Positions 7,861 to 17,456 of a DNA stretch of 64,000 bases are shown here, piece after piece. Under the pieces are notes generated by a model, which was not told the DNA's origin, did not search any database, and saw only the letters and a list, made by a program, of their open reading frames with translations. The stretch lies in assembly GCF_001906585.1 (NCBI RefSeq), contig NZ_JUJA01000163.1, positions 179,183 to 243,182 on the forward strand. Reading direction: 5' to 3'. The position numbers and the translations under genes are program-made. The DNA is from Streptomyces kebangsaanensis (GTDB taxonomy: Bacteria; Actinomycetota; Actinomycetes; Streptomycetales; Streptomycetaceae). Numbering within the stretch: the first letter of the stretch is position 1; each line of letters begins with the position of its first letter.

Positions 7861-10608
7861 GTGGCTTCCGGATCCGATCGAAACCCGATCATCATTGGCG
7901 GCCTTCCGAGTCAGGTTCCTGACTTCGATCCCGAGGAGACCCAGGAGTGGCTCGACTCGCTCGACGCCGCCGTCAAGGAGCGGGGCCGGGAGCGGGCCCG
8001 CTACCTCATGCTCCGGCTGATCGAGCGCGCCCGTGAGAAGCGTGTGGCCGTGCCCGAGATGCGCAGCTCGGACTACGTCAACACCATCCCCACCAAGAGC
8101 GAGCCGTTCTTCCCCGGCAACGAGGAGATCGAGCGCAAGATCCTCAACGCCACCCGCTGGAACGCCGCGGTGATGGTCTCCCGCGCCCAGCGCCCGGGCA
8201 TCGGCGTCGGCGGCCACATCGCCACCTTCGCGTCCTCCGCCTCCCTCTACGACGTCGGCTTCAACCACTTCTTCCGCGGCAAGGACGACGGCCGCGGCGG
8301 CGACCAGGTCTTCTTCCAGGGGCACGCCTCACCGGGCATCTACGCGCGCGCGTACCTGCTGGACCGGCTCACCGAACAGCACCTGGACGGCTTCCGCCAG
8401 GAGAAGTCCAAGGCGCCCTACGGGCTGTCCAGCTACCCGCACCCGCGCTCGATGCCGGACTTCTGGGAGTTCCCGACCGTCTCCATGGGCCTCGGTCCGA
8501 TCGGCGCGATCTTCCAGGCCCGGATGAACCGCTACATGCACGCGCGCGGGATCGCGGACACCTCCGACTCGCACGTGTGGGCGTTCCTCGGCGACGGCGA
8601 GATGGACGAGCCGGAGTCGATCGGCCAGCTGTCCATCGCCGCCCGTGAGGGCCTGGACAACCTGACCTTCGTGGTCAACTGCAACCTGCAGCGCCTGGAC
8701 GGCCCGGTGCGCGGCAACGGCAAGATCATCCAGGAGCTGGAGTCCATCTTCCGCGGTGCCGGCTGGAACGTGATCAAGCTGATCTGGGACCGCTCCTGGG
8801 ACCCGCTGCTGGCGCAGGACCGCGACGGCGTGCTCGTCAACAAGATGAACATCACGCCGGACGGCCAGTTCCAGACGTACGCCACCGAGTCCGGCGCGTA
8901 CATCCGCGAGCACTTCTTCGGCGACGACCACCGGCTGCGCAAGATGGTCGAGCACATGACCGACCACCAGATCCTGATGCTGGGCCGCGGCGGTCACGAC
9001 CACCGCAAGATCTACGCGGCGTACAAGGCGGCCCTGGAGCACAAGGGCCAGCCGACGGTCATCCTGGCCAAGACGGTCAAGGGCTGGACGCTCGGCCCGA
9101 ACTTCGAGAGCCGCAACGCCACCCACCAGATGAAGAAGCTGACGGTCGAGGACCTCAAGCACTTCCGCGACCGCCTGCACCTGCCGATCTCCGACAAGGA
9201 GCTGGAGTCCGGCCCGCCGCCGTACTACCACCCGGGCCGCGACAGCGACGAGATCCAGTACATGCACGACCGCCGCAAGGGCTGCGGCGGCTACGTGCCG
9301 ACCCGGGTCGTGCGCTCCGAGCCGCTGCGACTGCCGGACGACAGGACGTACGCGTTCGTGAAGAAGGGCTCGGGTCAGCAGGCCATCGCCACCACCATGG
9401 CCTTCGTCCGGCTCCTGAAGGACCTCATGCGGGACAAGGAGATCGGCAGGCGGTTCGTGCTGATCGCGCCCGACGAGTACCGCACCTTCGGCATGGACTC
9501 CTTCTTCCCGAGCGCGAAGATCTACAACCCGCTGGGCCAGCAGTACGAGGCGGTCGACCGCGATCTGCTGCTCGCCTACAAGGAGTCGCCGACCGGGCAG
9601 ATGCTGCACGACGGCATCTCCGAGGCCGGCTGCACGGCCTCGCTGATCGCGGCGGGCTCCGCGTACGCCACGCACGGCGAGCCGCTGATCCCGGTGTACG
9701 TCTTCTACTCGATGTTCGGTTTCCAGCGCACCGGCGACCAGTTCTGGCAGATGGCCGACCAGCTGGCGCGCGGTTTCGTCCTGGGCGCGACCGCCGGCCG
9801 TACGACCCTGACCGGTGAGGGTCTGCAGCACGCCGACGGCCACTCGCAGCTGCTCGCCTCGACCAACCCGGCGTGCGTGGCGTACGACCCGGCGTACGCG
9901 TACGAGATCGCGCACATCGTGCAGGACGGCCTGCGCCGGATGTACGGCGGCGACGAGCAGTACCCGCACGGCGAGGACGTCTTCTACTACCTCACCGTCT
10001 ACAACGAGCCGATCCAGCAGCCGGCCGAGCCGGCGGACGTGGACGCCGAGGGCATCCTCAAGGGGATCCACCGGATCGGCGAGGGCACCTCGGGCGAGAT
10101 CCCGGCGCAGATCATGGCGTCGGGCGTGGCGGTGCCGTGGGCGCTCCAGGCGCAGAGGATCCTCGCCGAGGAGTGGAACGTCAGGGCCGACGTCTGGTCG
10201 GCGACCTCCTGGAACGAGCTGCGCCGCGAGGCCGTGGCGTGCGAGGAGCACAACCTGCTGCACCCGGAGGAGGAGCAGCGGGTGCCGTGGGTGACGCGGA
10301 AGCTGAGCGGTGCGGAGGGGCCGTTCGTGGCCGTCTCCGACTGGATGCGGTCGGTGCCGGACCAGATCGCGCGGTGGGTGCCGGGGACGTACCAGTCGCT
10401 GGGCGCCGACGGCTTCGGCTTCGCCGACACCCGGGGTGCGGCGCGGCGGTTCTTCCACATCGACGCGCAGTCGATCGTGGTGGCCGTGCTGACGGAGCTG
10501 GCCCGCGAGGGGAAGGTCGACCGCTCGGTCCTCAAGCAGGCCATCGACCGCTACCAGCTCCTCGACGTGACGGCGGCGCACCCGGGAGCGGCGGGCGGCG
10601 ACGCGTAG
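7861..10608 (+). CDS. aceE: Pyruvate dehydrogenase E1 component, homodimeric type
   Basis: 915 residues, GTG start with AGGTAAGGA upstream. It decarboxylates pyruvate with thiamine diphosphate and transfers the acetyl group to the E2 lipoyl domain, supplying acetyl-CoA. The ThDP/Mg motif begins at G244 (GDGEMDEP), about 30 residues before the pairing Asn in [30 protein letters not shown] and the HDHRKIY active-site region are typical of the AceE family. The length fits the 885-925 residue family, distinct from the alpha2beta2 E1 type. It is monocistronic here, closed by a strong hairpin 8 bp after its stop. Confidence 0.97.
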   Translation: MASGSDRNPIIIGGLPSQVPDFDPEETQEWLDSLDAAVKERGRERARYLMLRLIERAREKRVAVPEMRSSDYVNTIPTKSEPFFPGNEEIERKILNATRWNAAVMVSRAQRPGIGVGGHIATFASSASLYDVGFNHFFRGKDDGRGGDQVFFQGHASPGIYARAYLLDRLTEQHLDGFRQEKSKAPYGLSSYPHPRSMPDFWEFPTVSMGLGPIGAIFQARMNRYMHARGIADTSDSHVWAFLGDGEMDEPESIGQLSIAAREGLDNLTFVVNCNLQRLDGPVRGNGKIIQELESIFRGAGWNVIKLIWDRSWDPLLAQDRDGVLVNKMNITPDGQFQTYATESGAYIREHFFGDDHRLRKMVEHMTDHQILMLGRGGHDHRKIYAAYKAALEHKGQPTVILAKTVKGWTLGPNFESRNATHQMKKLTVEDLKHFRDRLHLPISDKELESGPPPYYHPGRDSDEIQYMHDRRKGCGGYVPTRVVRSEPLRLPDDRTYAFVKKGSGQQAIATTMAFVRLLKDLMRDKEIGRRFVLIAPDEYRTFGMDSFFPSAKIYNPLGQQYEAVDRDLLLAYKESPTGQMLHDGISEAGCTASLIAAGSAYATHGEPLIPVYVFYSMFGFQRTGDQFWQMADQLARGFVLGATAGRTTLTGEGLQHADGHSQLLASTNPACVAYDPAYAYEIAHIVQDGLRRMYGGDEQYPHGEDVFYYLTVYNEPIQQPAEPADVDAEGILKGIHRIGEGTSGEIPAQIMASGVAVPWALQAQRILAEEWNVRADVWSATSWNELRREAVACEEHNLLHPEEEQRVPWVTRKLSGAEGPFVAVSDWMRSVPDQIARWVPGTYQSLGADGFGFADTRGAARRFFHIDAQSIVVAVLTELAREGKVDRSVLKQAIDRYQLLDVTAAHPGAAGGDA

Positions 10609-10615
10609 GGCTGCT

Positions 10616-10652
10616 CCACGGGCGGCGGGGTCGCGGACCCCGCCGCCCGTGG
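10616..10652. terminator. Bidirectional terminator after aceE
   Basis: A perfect 17-bp GC-rich stem (10616-10632 with 10636-10652) has a GCG loop between two convergent genes. It starts 8 bp after the aceE stop and ends 6 bp before the stop of the DUF4190 gene on the other strand, so it can serve both. Confidence 0.85.
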
Positions 10653-10657
10653 CCGCG

Positions 10658-10966
10658 TCAGAACATGCCGTTGCCCCAGGTCGCCGCCCCGGCCAGCGCG
10701 ACGATGGCCAGCAGCGTGTCGATGGCCCCCAGGACCAGGGCGACCAGAGCCGGCAGCGAGCGGTTGCCCGCCCAGCTGCGCCCCATCGCCAGCCAGCCGC
10801 AGACGACCGCCACCGGTCCGAGGATGATGCTCAGCACGAAGAATCCGGCGACCGCGCAGATGGTTCCGATGATTCCGAGCGTCGCACGGTCCGGCCCGGT
10901 CCGTGACCACGTCCGGCCACGTGACCGGGGGTACCCGCGCGCTCCGCGTCCGAAGCCAGCCATCAT
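10658..10966 (-). CDS. Small DUF4190-type membrane protein
   Basis: 102 residues from ATG 10966; ATG 10963 is equally possible and has better spacing to the AGGGAG ribosome site. A basic, Arg/Gly-rich N-terminus of about 28 residues precedes two transmembrane helices (about residues 30-55 and 68-95). The GxIGTICAVAGFF and GPVAVVCGWLAMG pattern is that of DUF4190 proteins, which commonly occur in streptomycetes. No catalytic residues are visible. It is convergent with aceE and shares its terminator. Function unknown. Confidence 0.75.
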   Translation of the reverse strand: MMAGFGRGARGYPRSRGRTWSRTGPDRATLGIIGTICAVAGFFVLSIILGPVAVVCGWLAMGRSWAGNRSLPALVALVLGAIDTLLAIVALAGAATWGNGMF

Positions 10967-11122
10967 CAACTCCCTGAACCCGTCGTCGAGTTGGAGTTAC
11001 CTTGGGTTCACGGATGCGGGTACCCCGGTTCCTTCCGTCGAAGCCGCCCGCGCGCCGCCCTCCCTCCAGCGGCGCGCCGCGGCCGCTCGCCCTCCACCCC
11101 CTGCGAAGGACTTGACCCACCG

Positions 11123-12742
11123 TCAGATGTGGCCGACCCCCGCGCCCGCCTCCGCGTTCTCCCCGCGCTTGGTGAGCAGCGCGACGAGAACGGCCACGGC
11201 CGCGATTCCGGCGGCGACGAGGGAGGCGAGGCTCATGCCGGAGATGAAGGTGTCGTGCGCGACGGAGGTGATCTTCGCGGTGATCTCCTCGGGCATTCCC
11301 TGCGACACCGGCGCCACGCCGACCTGGACCGCCTCGGAGGCCTGGTCCATCTGGGCGGGGGCGAGCGGCGGGAGGCCCGCGTCCCGCCAATTGCCGGGCA
11401 GGTCGTTCTTCACCTTGGAGGCCATCACGGCACCCAGCACGGCCGTGCCGAGGCTGCCGCCGATCTGCATGGCGGACTGCTGCAGTCCGCCGGCCACACC
11501 GGACAGCTCCAGGGGCGCGTTGCCGACGATGACCTCGGTGGCGCCGACCATGACGGGGGCGAGGCCGAGGCCGAGCACGGCGAACCAGAGCGACATGGTG
11601 GCGCTGCCCGTGTCCGTCTCCAGCGTGGACAGGCCGAACATGGCGAGCGCGGTGGCGGCCATGCCGCCGGCCAGCGGAACACGCGGACCCAGCTTGGTGA
11701 TCATGAAGCCCGCGAGCGGGGAGGCGACGATCATCGCGCCGGTGAGCGGGAGGAGGTGCATGCCCGCGTCGACCGGCCTCATCCCGTGCACGTTCTGCAG
11801 GTAGAAGGTGACGAAGAACAGTCCGCCCATGAACGCGATGGCCATCAGGACCATGAGGACCACGCCCGCGGACAGCGGCACCGAGCGGAACAGCGCCGGC
11901 GGAATCAGCGGCTCCTTCACCTTCGTCTCCCAGAAGGCGAAGGAACCGAAGCCGATGAGGGACACGACGATGAACGTCCACGTCGTGCCGTCGCCCCAGC
12001 CCCAGTCCCCCGCCTTGATCAGGGCCCAGACCAGGCAGAACATGGCGGCCGAGAGCAGGACGATGCCGAGGACGTCGAAGGAGCGCGGCGCGTTCTCGGC
12101 ACGGTGGTCGAGCAGGATCAGCACGCCCAGGACCAGGGCGAGGACGCCGACGGGCACGTTGATGAAGAACACCGACTGCCAGTTGACGTGCTCGACGAGG
12201 AAGCCGCCGAGGATCGGGCCGCCGGCGGTGGAGGCGCCGATGACCATGCCCCAGATGCCGATGGCCATGTTGAGCTTCTCGGCCGGGAAGATGGCCCGCA
12301 GCAGGCCGAGCGCGGCCGGCATCAGCAGCGCGCCGAACAGCCCCTGGAGGACCCGGAAGACGATGACCATGGCGATGGTGCTGGACAGCCCGATCGCCCC
12401 GGAGGCGGCCGCGAAGCCGGTCACGCCGATGAGGAAGGTCTGCCGGTGCCCGAAGCGGTCACCGAGCTTGCCCGCGGTGATCAGGGAGACCGCGAGGGCG
12501 AGGAAGTAGGCGTTGGTGATCCACTGGACGTCCGCGAGGCTGGCGCCCAGGTCCTTGGCGATGGCCGGGTTGGCGATGGCCACGATGGTCCCGTCGAGGG
12601 CCACCATCATGACCCCTACGGCGACGGTGACCAGGGTGGCCCACGGGTGCCCGCGCAGCCCCTTGGACGGCGCGGGCTTCGACGGGGCGGTCGAGGCGTT
12701 GTCCCCCGGCCCGGTCGATTCGATGGTGGTCTGACTAGTCAT
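11123..12742 (-). CDS. DHA2 (EmrB/QacA) family multidrug-type exporter
   Basis: 539 residues from ATG 12742 (MTSQTTIE). Fourteen hydrophobic helices are apparent. Signature pieces are ALDGTIVAIANPAI in helix 1 and GKLGDRFGHRQTF, the MFS motif A loop. It exports drugs or metabolites by proton antiport across the cytoplasmic membrane. It is divergent from a TetR regulator 130 bp away, the usual arrangement for a repressor-controlled pump. A TTG ten codons upstream (12772) is an alternative start. Confidence 0.92.
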   Translation of the reverse strand: MTSQTTIESTGPGDNASTAPSKPAPSKGLRGHPWATLVTVAVGVMMVALDGTIVAIANPAIAKDLGASLADVQWITNAYFLALAVSLITAGKLGDRFGHRQTFLIGVTGFAAASGAIGLSSTIAMVIVFRVLQGLFGALLMPAALGLLRAIFPAEKLNMAIGIWGMVIGASTAGGPILGGFLVEHVNWQSVFFINVPVGVLALVLGVLILLDHRAENAPRSFDVLGIVLLSAAMFCLVWALIKAGDWGWGDGTTWTFIVVSLIGFGSFAFWETKVKEPLIPPALFRSVPLSAGVVLMVLMAIAFMGGLFFVTFYLQNVHGMRPVDAGMHLLPLTGAMIVASPLAGFMITKLGPRVPLAGGMAATALAMFGLSTLETDTGSATMSLWFAVLGLGLAPVMVGATEVIVGNAPLELSGVAGGLQQSAMQIGGSLGTAVLGAVMASKVKNDLPGNWRDAGLPPLAPAQMDQASEAVQVGVAPVSQGMPEEITAKITSVAHDTFISGMSLASLVAAGIAAVAVLVALLTKRGENAEAGAGVGHI

Positions 12743-12792
12743 GGGTTCGAGGCTAATGACAGCCACTGACAATCGACAATCAGGTTCATCGG

Positions 12793-12803
12793 TCGGTCAC
12801 CGA
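12793..12803. promoter_or_regulatory. Candidate TetR operator between exporter and regulator
   Basis: The perfect palindrome TCGGT-C-ACCGA sits in the 129-bp divergent gap, within a repeated CGGTCGGTCACCGAC run. The position would let one bound regulator control both genes. This is assigned by symmetry and location only. Confidence 0.45.
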
Positions 12804-12871
12804 CACGTCACTCCCTATAGGCTGGGCTGGGGAGACAGTGAGCAGTGCGGGGAAGGGGTCCGGAGAGTTCC

Positions 12872-13552
12872 ATGAAGACGGCGGGGACCGCCGGGACGGC
12901 GCCACGGGCGGTGTCACGGCCGGGGCTGCGCGAGCGCAAGAAGCGGCGTACCAGGGACGCGCTGTTGCGGTCCGCGCTCGAACTGTTCACCACCCAGGGG
13001 TACGAACGGACGACGGTCGACGAGATCGCCGAGGCCGTCGACGTCTCCCAGCGCACCTTCTTCCGCTACTTCGGCGGCAAGGAGGACGCCGCCCTCGCCG
13101 TGCAGGAGATGGTGGAGGCGCACTTCGTCGACTCGCTGCGCGCCCGTCCGCCCGGGGAGCCCCCGCTGGAGGCGCTGCGCCGGGCGGTGCTGGAGGGCTG
13201 GGACACGATCAGCGACGCCGTCGTGACCGTCGTGCCCGTGGAGCTGTACCTGCGCATGTTCCGGGTGATCGAGTCGACACCGGTCCTGCTGGCCGCGCAT
13301 CTGCGCCGCTCGGCCGAGACCGAGGAGCGGATCGCGCGCCTGCTCGCCGAGCGCGAGGGCCTGGACGTGGACGCCGATCCGCGGCCGCGGCTGGCGGTGG
13401 CCGTCTTCGGCGCGGTGATGCGGGTGACGAGCCGTCAGTGGAGCACGGGCGAGGACGCCGGCCCGGAGGCGATACGGGAACTCACCGCCGCGTACCTCGA
13501 CCAGGTGGGCCCCGCGCTGACCGGGAACTGGCGTACGGCCCTCCGGCGTTGA
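12872..13552 (+). CDS. TetR family transcriptional regulator
   Basis: 226 residues; ATG 12872 has GGAGAG five bases upstream. The helix-turn-helix spans about residues 35-70 (TTVDEIAEAVDVSQRTFFRYFGGK), the canonical TetR recognition segment with FFRYFGGKE. The C-terminal ligand domain is not assignable to a specific subgroup. It probably represses the divergent DHA2 exporter and itself. Confidence 0.92.
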   Translation: MKTAGTAGTAPRAVSRPGLRERKKRRTRDALLRSALELFTTQGYERTTVDEIAEAVDVSQRTFFRYFGGKEDAALAVQEMVEAHFVDSLRARPPGEPPLEALRRAVLEGWDTISDAVVTVVPVELYLRMFRVIESTPVLLAAHLRRSAETEERIARLLAEREGLDVDADPRPRLAVAVFGAVMRVTSRQWSTGEDAGPEAIRELTAAYLDQVGPALTGNWRTALRR

Positions 13553-13702
13553 ACCGGGGACACCCCACCACTGCCGAACTCCCGTACACCTGAACCGCCT
13601 TGCACAGGCGTACGGACCGAAGCAACCCTCACGCCGCTCGAAACGTGATACCCGTCACTCGGTTAACGCGAGACCGTCTCGTTCTCCTAGTGTGTCCTCC
13701 CA

Positions 13703-14920
13703 GTGACTTCCTTCGACACCTCCCCGCAATTCAATGTCTGGCGCGCCCTGCTCGCGCTGGCCGTGGTCTTCGTGATGCTGGCCACCACCGGCTGGACCGC
13801 CCTGCGCGGCCAGCGCGGGACCACCGCCCTGCAGGCATCCCTGTCCGCATGGGAGCACGGCCGCCTGCACGGGCACCCGCTGCCCGCCCCGGACGCGGCC
13901 CCCGCCCTCCTCGGCCGCTTCTTCGCCTCGCTCACCGCGCAGGACCGCGGCCGGCTCGCCCACCGCTACCCGCTCGCGGTCGGCAACATGAACGGCGCCC
14001 CGGTCAAGCTGCGCTACCAGGCCAACCGCATCGCGCTCCGCCAGGCGCGCAAGGGCGAGCTGAGACGCATGCACGACAGCCGGCTCACCCCGGCCGGGCA
14101 GCAGGACGCCGGCCACCGTGTGCGCCAGTACACGACGCTGATGGCCAAGGACCGGCAGATCCTCGCCTTCGACCCCGGGGGCACCGGCCGCGTCGCCGAG
14201 GTCTTCGGCGACCTGCGCACGGCGGAGCGCATCTCCGTCGTCGTCCCCGGCGTCGACACCGACCTGTTCACCTTCCGGAGGACCTACCGCCCGTACTCGG
14301 CGCCGTACGGCATGGCGAAGTCGCTGTACGCGGCCGAGCGCGCGGCGGCCCCCGGCACGCGTACGGCCGTGATCGCCTGGGCCGACTACACCGCGCCCAG
14401 CGGGCTCGGCGTGGACGCGGCCACGGCGATGCGCGCCGAGGAGGGCGCCGTCCGGCTGAACAGGCTGCTGCGCGGGCTGCCCGGCACCTCGCCCGTCTCG
14501 CTGTTCTGCCACAGCTACGGCTCGGTGGTGTGCGGCGTCGCCGCGCGCGGGCTGCCGGACCGGGTGTCCGACCTGGCGGTGGCCGCCAGCCCCGGCATGC
14601 GCGTGCGCAGCGCCTCCCACCTGCACACCTCCGCACGGGTGTGGGCGATGCGGGACGCCACCGACTGGGTCCAGGACGTGCCGTACCTGGAGCTCGGCGG
14701 CCTCGGCCACGGCGCCGACCCGGTCTCCCCGGCGTTCGGGGCGCGGGTGCTGTCGGCACGGGGCGCGAAGGGCCACGCCGGGTACTTCGAGCCGGGCACC
14801 GACAGCCTGGCCAACTTCGCCGGGATCGGGGTTGGCGCATACGACTCGGTGCGGTGCGCCCATGCCGACGACAGGTGCCGGGTGGATTTGTCCGGTACGG
14901 CCGGGGCTGGACGCGCGTAG
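13703..14920 (+). CDS. Alpha/beta hydrolase, DUF1023 type, membrane-anchored
   Basis: 405 residues, GTG start. One N-terminal transmembrane or signal-anchor helix lies at about residues 14-30 (ALLALAVVFVMLATT). The C-terminal half has VFVVPGVD-like strand VVVPGVDTD, the nucleophile elbow FCHSYGSVV (Ser in HSYGS) and a late GHAGYF histidine, as in DUF1023 hydrolases. The substrate is unknown; this family is common and often secreted or surface-attached in Streptomyces. It is followed by DUF4429 on the same strand. Confidence 0.87.
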   Translation: MTSFDTSPQFNVWRALLALAVVFVMLATTGWTALRGQRGTTALQASLSAWEHGRLHGHPLPAPDAAPALLGRFFASLTAQDRGRLAHRYPLAVGNMNGAPVKLRYQANRIALRQARKGELRRMHDSRLTPAGQQDAGHRVRQYTTLMAKDRQILAFDPGGTGRVAEVFGDLRTAERISVVVPGVDTDLFTFRRTYRPYSAPYGMAKSLYAAERAAAPGTRTAVIAWADYTAPSGLGVDAATAMRAEEGAVRLNRLLRGLPGTSPVSLFCHSYGSVVCGVAARGLPDRVSDLAVAASPGMRVRSASHLHTSARVWAMRDATDWVQDVPYLELGGLGHGADPVSPAFGARVLSARGAKGHAGYFEPGTDSLANFAGIGVGAYDSVRCAHADDRCRVDLSGTAGAGRA

Positions 14921-14965
14921 AGACAGCAGGAAGTGCGGTCTGCGCGGGGAGGGACGGAGAAGCTC

Positions 14966-15850
14966 GTGCCGCCTACGATGAGCCGCATGGGTGACGTACT
15001 GGCCGGATTTCACGCTGCCTGGGAGTTCGAGTCCGATTCCGTGCTCATCCGCTACGAACGGGGGATACGAACACCCAAGCTCTTCCAGGCACTCGGTGCC
15101 CGCCGGATTCCGCTGGCGGCGCTCGAGGGCGTGACGCTCGCCGCGGGCAGACGCGGCACGGTGGTCCTGCGCGCCGAGCCCAGGCCCGGCGCCGACCCGC
15201 TGGTGGACGCGGCCGACGGCCAGCTCGAGGAGGGCTGCGACCCGTACCGGCTGGTGCTGCCGGCCGAGCGGGGGACGCTCGCCGAGTACTACGCCGACGA
15301 ACTGCGCGCACGCCTCACCGGGAGCGGCCCGGCCGACCGCCACCTGGTGGCGCCGCCCGCGGCACCGCTCCGGTTCAAGGCCTACGACGGGAAGGCGTCC
15401 TTCGACGGTACGGCGGTGCGCTTCCGGTGGTCGTGGACGGGGGCGTCCTCGGCCAAGTGGAAGGCCGGCGACCGGATCTTTCCCGTCACCGACCTGGGCG
15501 GGGTGGAGTGGCGCTCACCGGAACTCTTCGAGGGCCATCTGCGGCTGCTGCCGCGCGAGCCGGGCGCCGTGGCCACCGCCGCACCACCACCGCAGCCGGA
15601 CCAGGATCCGGCCGCGGTGGTGTTCGGCCTCGGCTACGGCCCGGTCCACGAGTCCCTGCCGTTCGCGGCGGCCGTACTGGCCGCGGTCCGCTCGGCGAGC
15701 CCCCCGGCCCCGATCACGGTCCCGGCCCCGCGCCGCGACCCCGCGGACATCGCGGACCGGATCCGCCACCTGGGGGAACTCCACCAGGCGGGGTTGTTGA
15801 CGGACGAGGAGTTCTCGGCGAAGAAGGCGCAACTGCTGGCGGAGCTGTAA
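14966..15850 (+). CDS. DUF4429-domain protein with SHOCT-like C-terminus
   Basis: 294 residues from GTG 14966, which is favoured by GGAGA five bases upstream; ATG 14978 and ATG 14987 (MGDVLAGFHAAWEF, where family similarity begins) are alternatives. Two DUF4429-like modules are visible: WEFESDSVLIRYERG ... IPLAALEGV, then FKAYDGKASFDGTAVRFRW ... FPVTDLGGVEW. The last 35 residues (DRIRHLGELHQAGLLTDEEFSAKKAQLL) form a SHOCT-type short helical domain. Probably an intracellular adaptor-like protein; the function is not known. Its 3' end overlaps the open frame of the convergent histidine kinase by 137 bp. Confidence 0.85.
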   Translation: MPPTMSRMGDVLAGFHAAWEFESDSVLIRYERGIRTPKLFQALGARRIPLAALEGVTLAAGRRGTVVLRAEPRPGADPLVDAADGQLEEGCDPYRLVLPAERGTLAEYYADELRARLTGSGPADRHLVAPPAAPLRFKAYDGKASFDGTAVRFRWSWTGASSAKWKAGDRIFPVTDLGGVEWRSPELFEGHLRLLPREPGAVATAAPPPQPDQDPAAVVFGLGYGPVHESLPFAAAVLAAVRSASPPAPITVPAPRRDPADIADRIRHLGELHQAGLLTDEEFSAKKAQLLAEL

Positions 15851-17456
15851 CGCCCTTTCCGTCGATGCGGGCGGCGGTGGTCCGGTCACGTGCGACTCGG
15901 ACGGGGTGTGCCTCGTCGGTGTCCTCCTTCCGCTCGGTGGTCGGGCCGGGGAGAAGCAGGCGGAAGGTGCAGCCTTCGCCGGGGCGGGTGTCCAGTTCCA
16001 GACGTCCCCCGTGTGATTCGGCGATGGCCGCGGCGATGGCGAGTCCGAGGCCGGATCCGGGTTCGGTGTGCCGGCCGAGCGGTTCGGCCCGGTAGAAGCG
16101 GTCGAAGACATGGGCTGCCTCGTCGGCGCCGATGCCGGGGCCGTCGTCGGCGACCTCGATGACGCAGACGGGCGTGCCGGGCGCCGGCGGCGGGCCGGTG
16201 CTGGTGCGGTCGGGGCGGTCCGTGCCGTAGCCGTGTTCGCCGGTGCGAGCGGCGCCGACCCTGACCCGGACGCGGGCGCCGTCGGGGGTGTGGGTGCAGG
16301 CGTTGGACAGGAGGTTGCCGAGCACCTGGGCGAGTTGGTGGGGGTCGCCGGCCGTTTCGACGATGTCGAGGTCGCGCTCGTGGCCGCCGCAGCGGGTGGT
16401 GAGTGGTTCGAGGGCGATACCGCGCCGCGGGTGGCGGATGGCGGTGGTGGCGATGGCGTCGGCGGCCAGGGAGAGCAGGTCGACGGACTCGCGGTGCGGA
16501 AGGGGGGTGTCACCGAGTTTGGCGAGGAGGAAGAGGTCGTCGACCAGGCGGCTCATGCGCTCCGCGCTGTGGTTGATCAGGATGTGCGCTTCCTGCCGCC
16601 GCAGGTCGCTCATGTGGGGTTCGGCGAGGAGGAGTTCGGCGAAGCCCTGGATCGCCGTGAGGGGAGTGCGCAGTTCGTGACCGGCGTCCGCCATGAAGCG
16701 GCGCAGCTGCTGCTCGGAGTTCTCCGTGCGGTGCAGCGCGGTGCGCAGGCGGTCGAGCATCGTGTTCAGGGCCAGGCTCAGACGGCCGACCTCGGTGTCC
16801 GGGTCGGTGATGGGAACGTTGAGCTCCAGGGCGCCCTCGGTGATGCACTGGGCGGTCCGCTCCACGCGGGTGAGGGGGCGCAGACCCAGACGGACGGCGA
16901 CGTTGCCCAGGACGACGACCCCGCCGGCGGCCGCGATGCCGAGGACGACGCTGAACCAGAGCAGTTTGGTGGTGGCGCCGTCGACGGTGTCCAGGGGAAG
17001 GGCGACGACGGCGTGCATGCGGTCGGCTCCCGGGTAGTGGATCACCCGCCAGCCGGATCCGGACGCGTCCTCGGACTCGACCGTGCTGGGCCGCCCCGCC
17101 GTCAGGTGCAGGTCGGCCGCCTTTTCCGGGAGTCGCGGGCCCGGACTGTCGCCGGTACCCAGGGAGGTGCGCAGCAGGTTTCCGTCCTGGCCGTAGAAGA
17201 AGACGCGGTAGTCCGAAGGCAGGGCGTTGTCCGCGCCGGGAGGCCGCAGGGTACCGCCCGCGGCGATGTCGCGGTGCATGTCGGCCGGGGGGCGGAAGTG
17301 GGTGAGCCTGTCGTCGACCTGAGCGGTGAGCCAGGTGCGCAGGACGGTCAGGCCGGCGATCTGGCACAGGACGACGGCGCAGGTCGCCAGCAGGCCGGCG
17401 GTCAGCACGAGACGGCTGCGCAGGGAGCGCGGGCGCAGTCGGCGCGGCCATCTCAC
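15714..17456 (-). CDS. Sensor histidine kinase (HAMP-type, class I)
   Basis: 580 residues from GTG 17456, which overlaps the response-regulator stop (GTGA). TM1 is about residues 15-37, followed by an extracytoplasmic sensor region, TM2 (LLWFSVVLGIAAAGGVVVLG) and a HAMP segment. The H-box is MADAGHELRTPL, the N-box NLLSNACTHTPDG, and the G-boxes are DDGPGIG and GSGLGL. The catalytic core ends near FRLLLPGPTTE; the frame then continues about 70 more residues of Pro/Arg-rich sequence into the convergent DUF4429 gene, an unusually long tail without a stop. It pairs with the RR upstream; the signal is unknown. Confidence 0.92.
   Translation of the reverse strand: MRWPRRLRPRSLRSRLVLTAGLLATCAVVLCQIAGLTVLRTWLTAQVDDRLTHFRPPADMHRDIAAGGTLRPPGADNALPSDYRVFFYGQDGNLLRTSLGTGDSPGPRLPEKAADLHLTAGRPSTVESEDASGSGWRVIHYPGADRMHAVVALPLDTVDGATTKLLWFSVVLGIAAAGGVVVLGNVAVRLGLRPLTRVERTAQCITEGALELNVPITDPDTEVGRLSLALNTMLDRLRTALHRTENSEQQLRRFMADAGHELRTPLTAIQGFAELLLAEPHMSDLRRQEAHILINHSAERMSRLVDDLFLLAKLGDTPLPHRESVDLLSLAADAIATTAIRHPRRGIALEPLTTRCGGHERDLDIVETAGDPHQLAQVLGNLLSNACTHTPDGARVRVRVGAARTGEHGYGTDRPDRTSTGPPPAPGTPVCVIEVADDGPGIGADEAAHVFDRFYRAEPLGRHTEPGSGLGLAIAAAIAESHGGRLELDTRPGEGCTFRLLLPGPTTERKEDTDEAHPVRVARDRTTAARIDGKGVTAPPAVAPSSPRTPRPSTTPPGGVPPGGGSGPRCPRGRGAGPGP

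Noticed and set aside
7449-7895. Upstream extension of the DUF3052 frame to 7895
   Set aside because: The AGGAGG site directly before GTG 7448 and the loss of protein-like sequence upstream argue for the shorter start.
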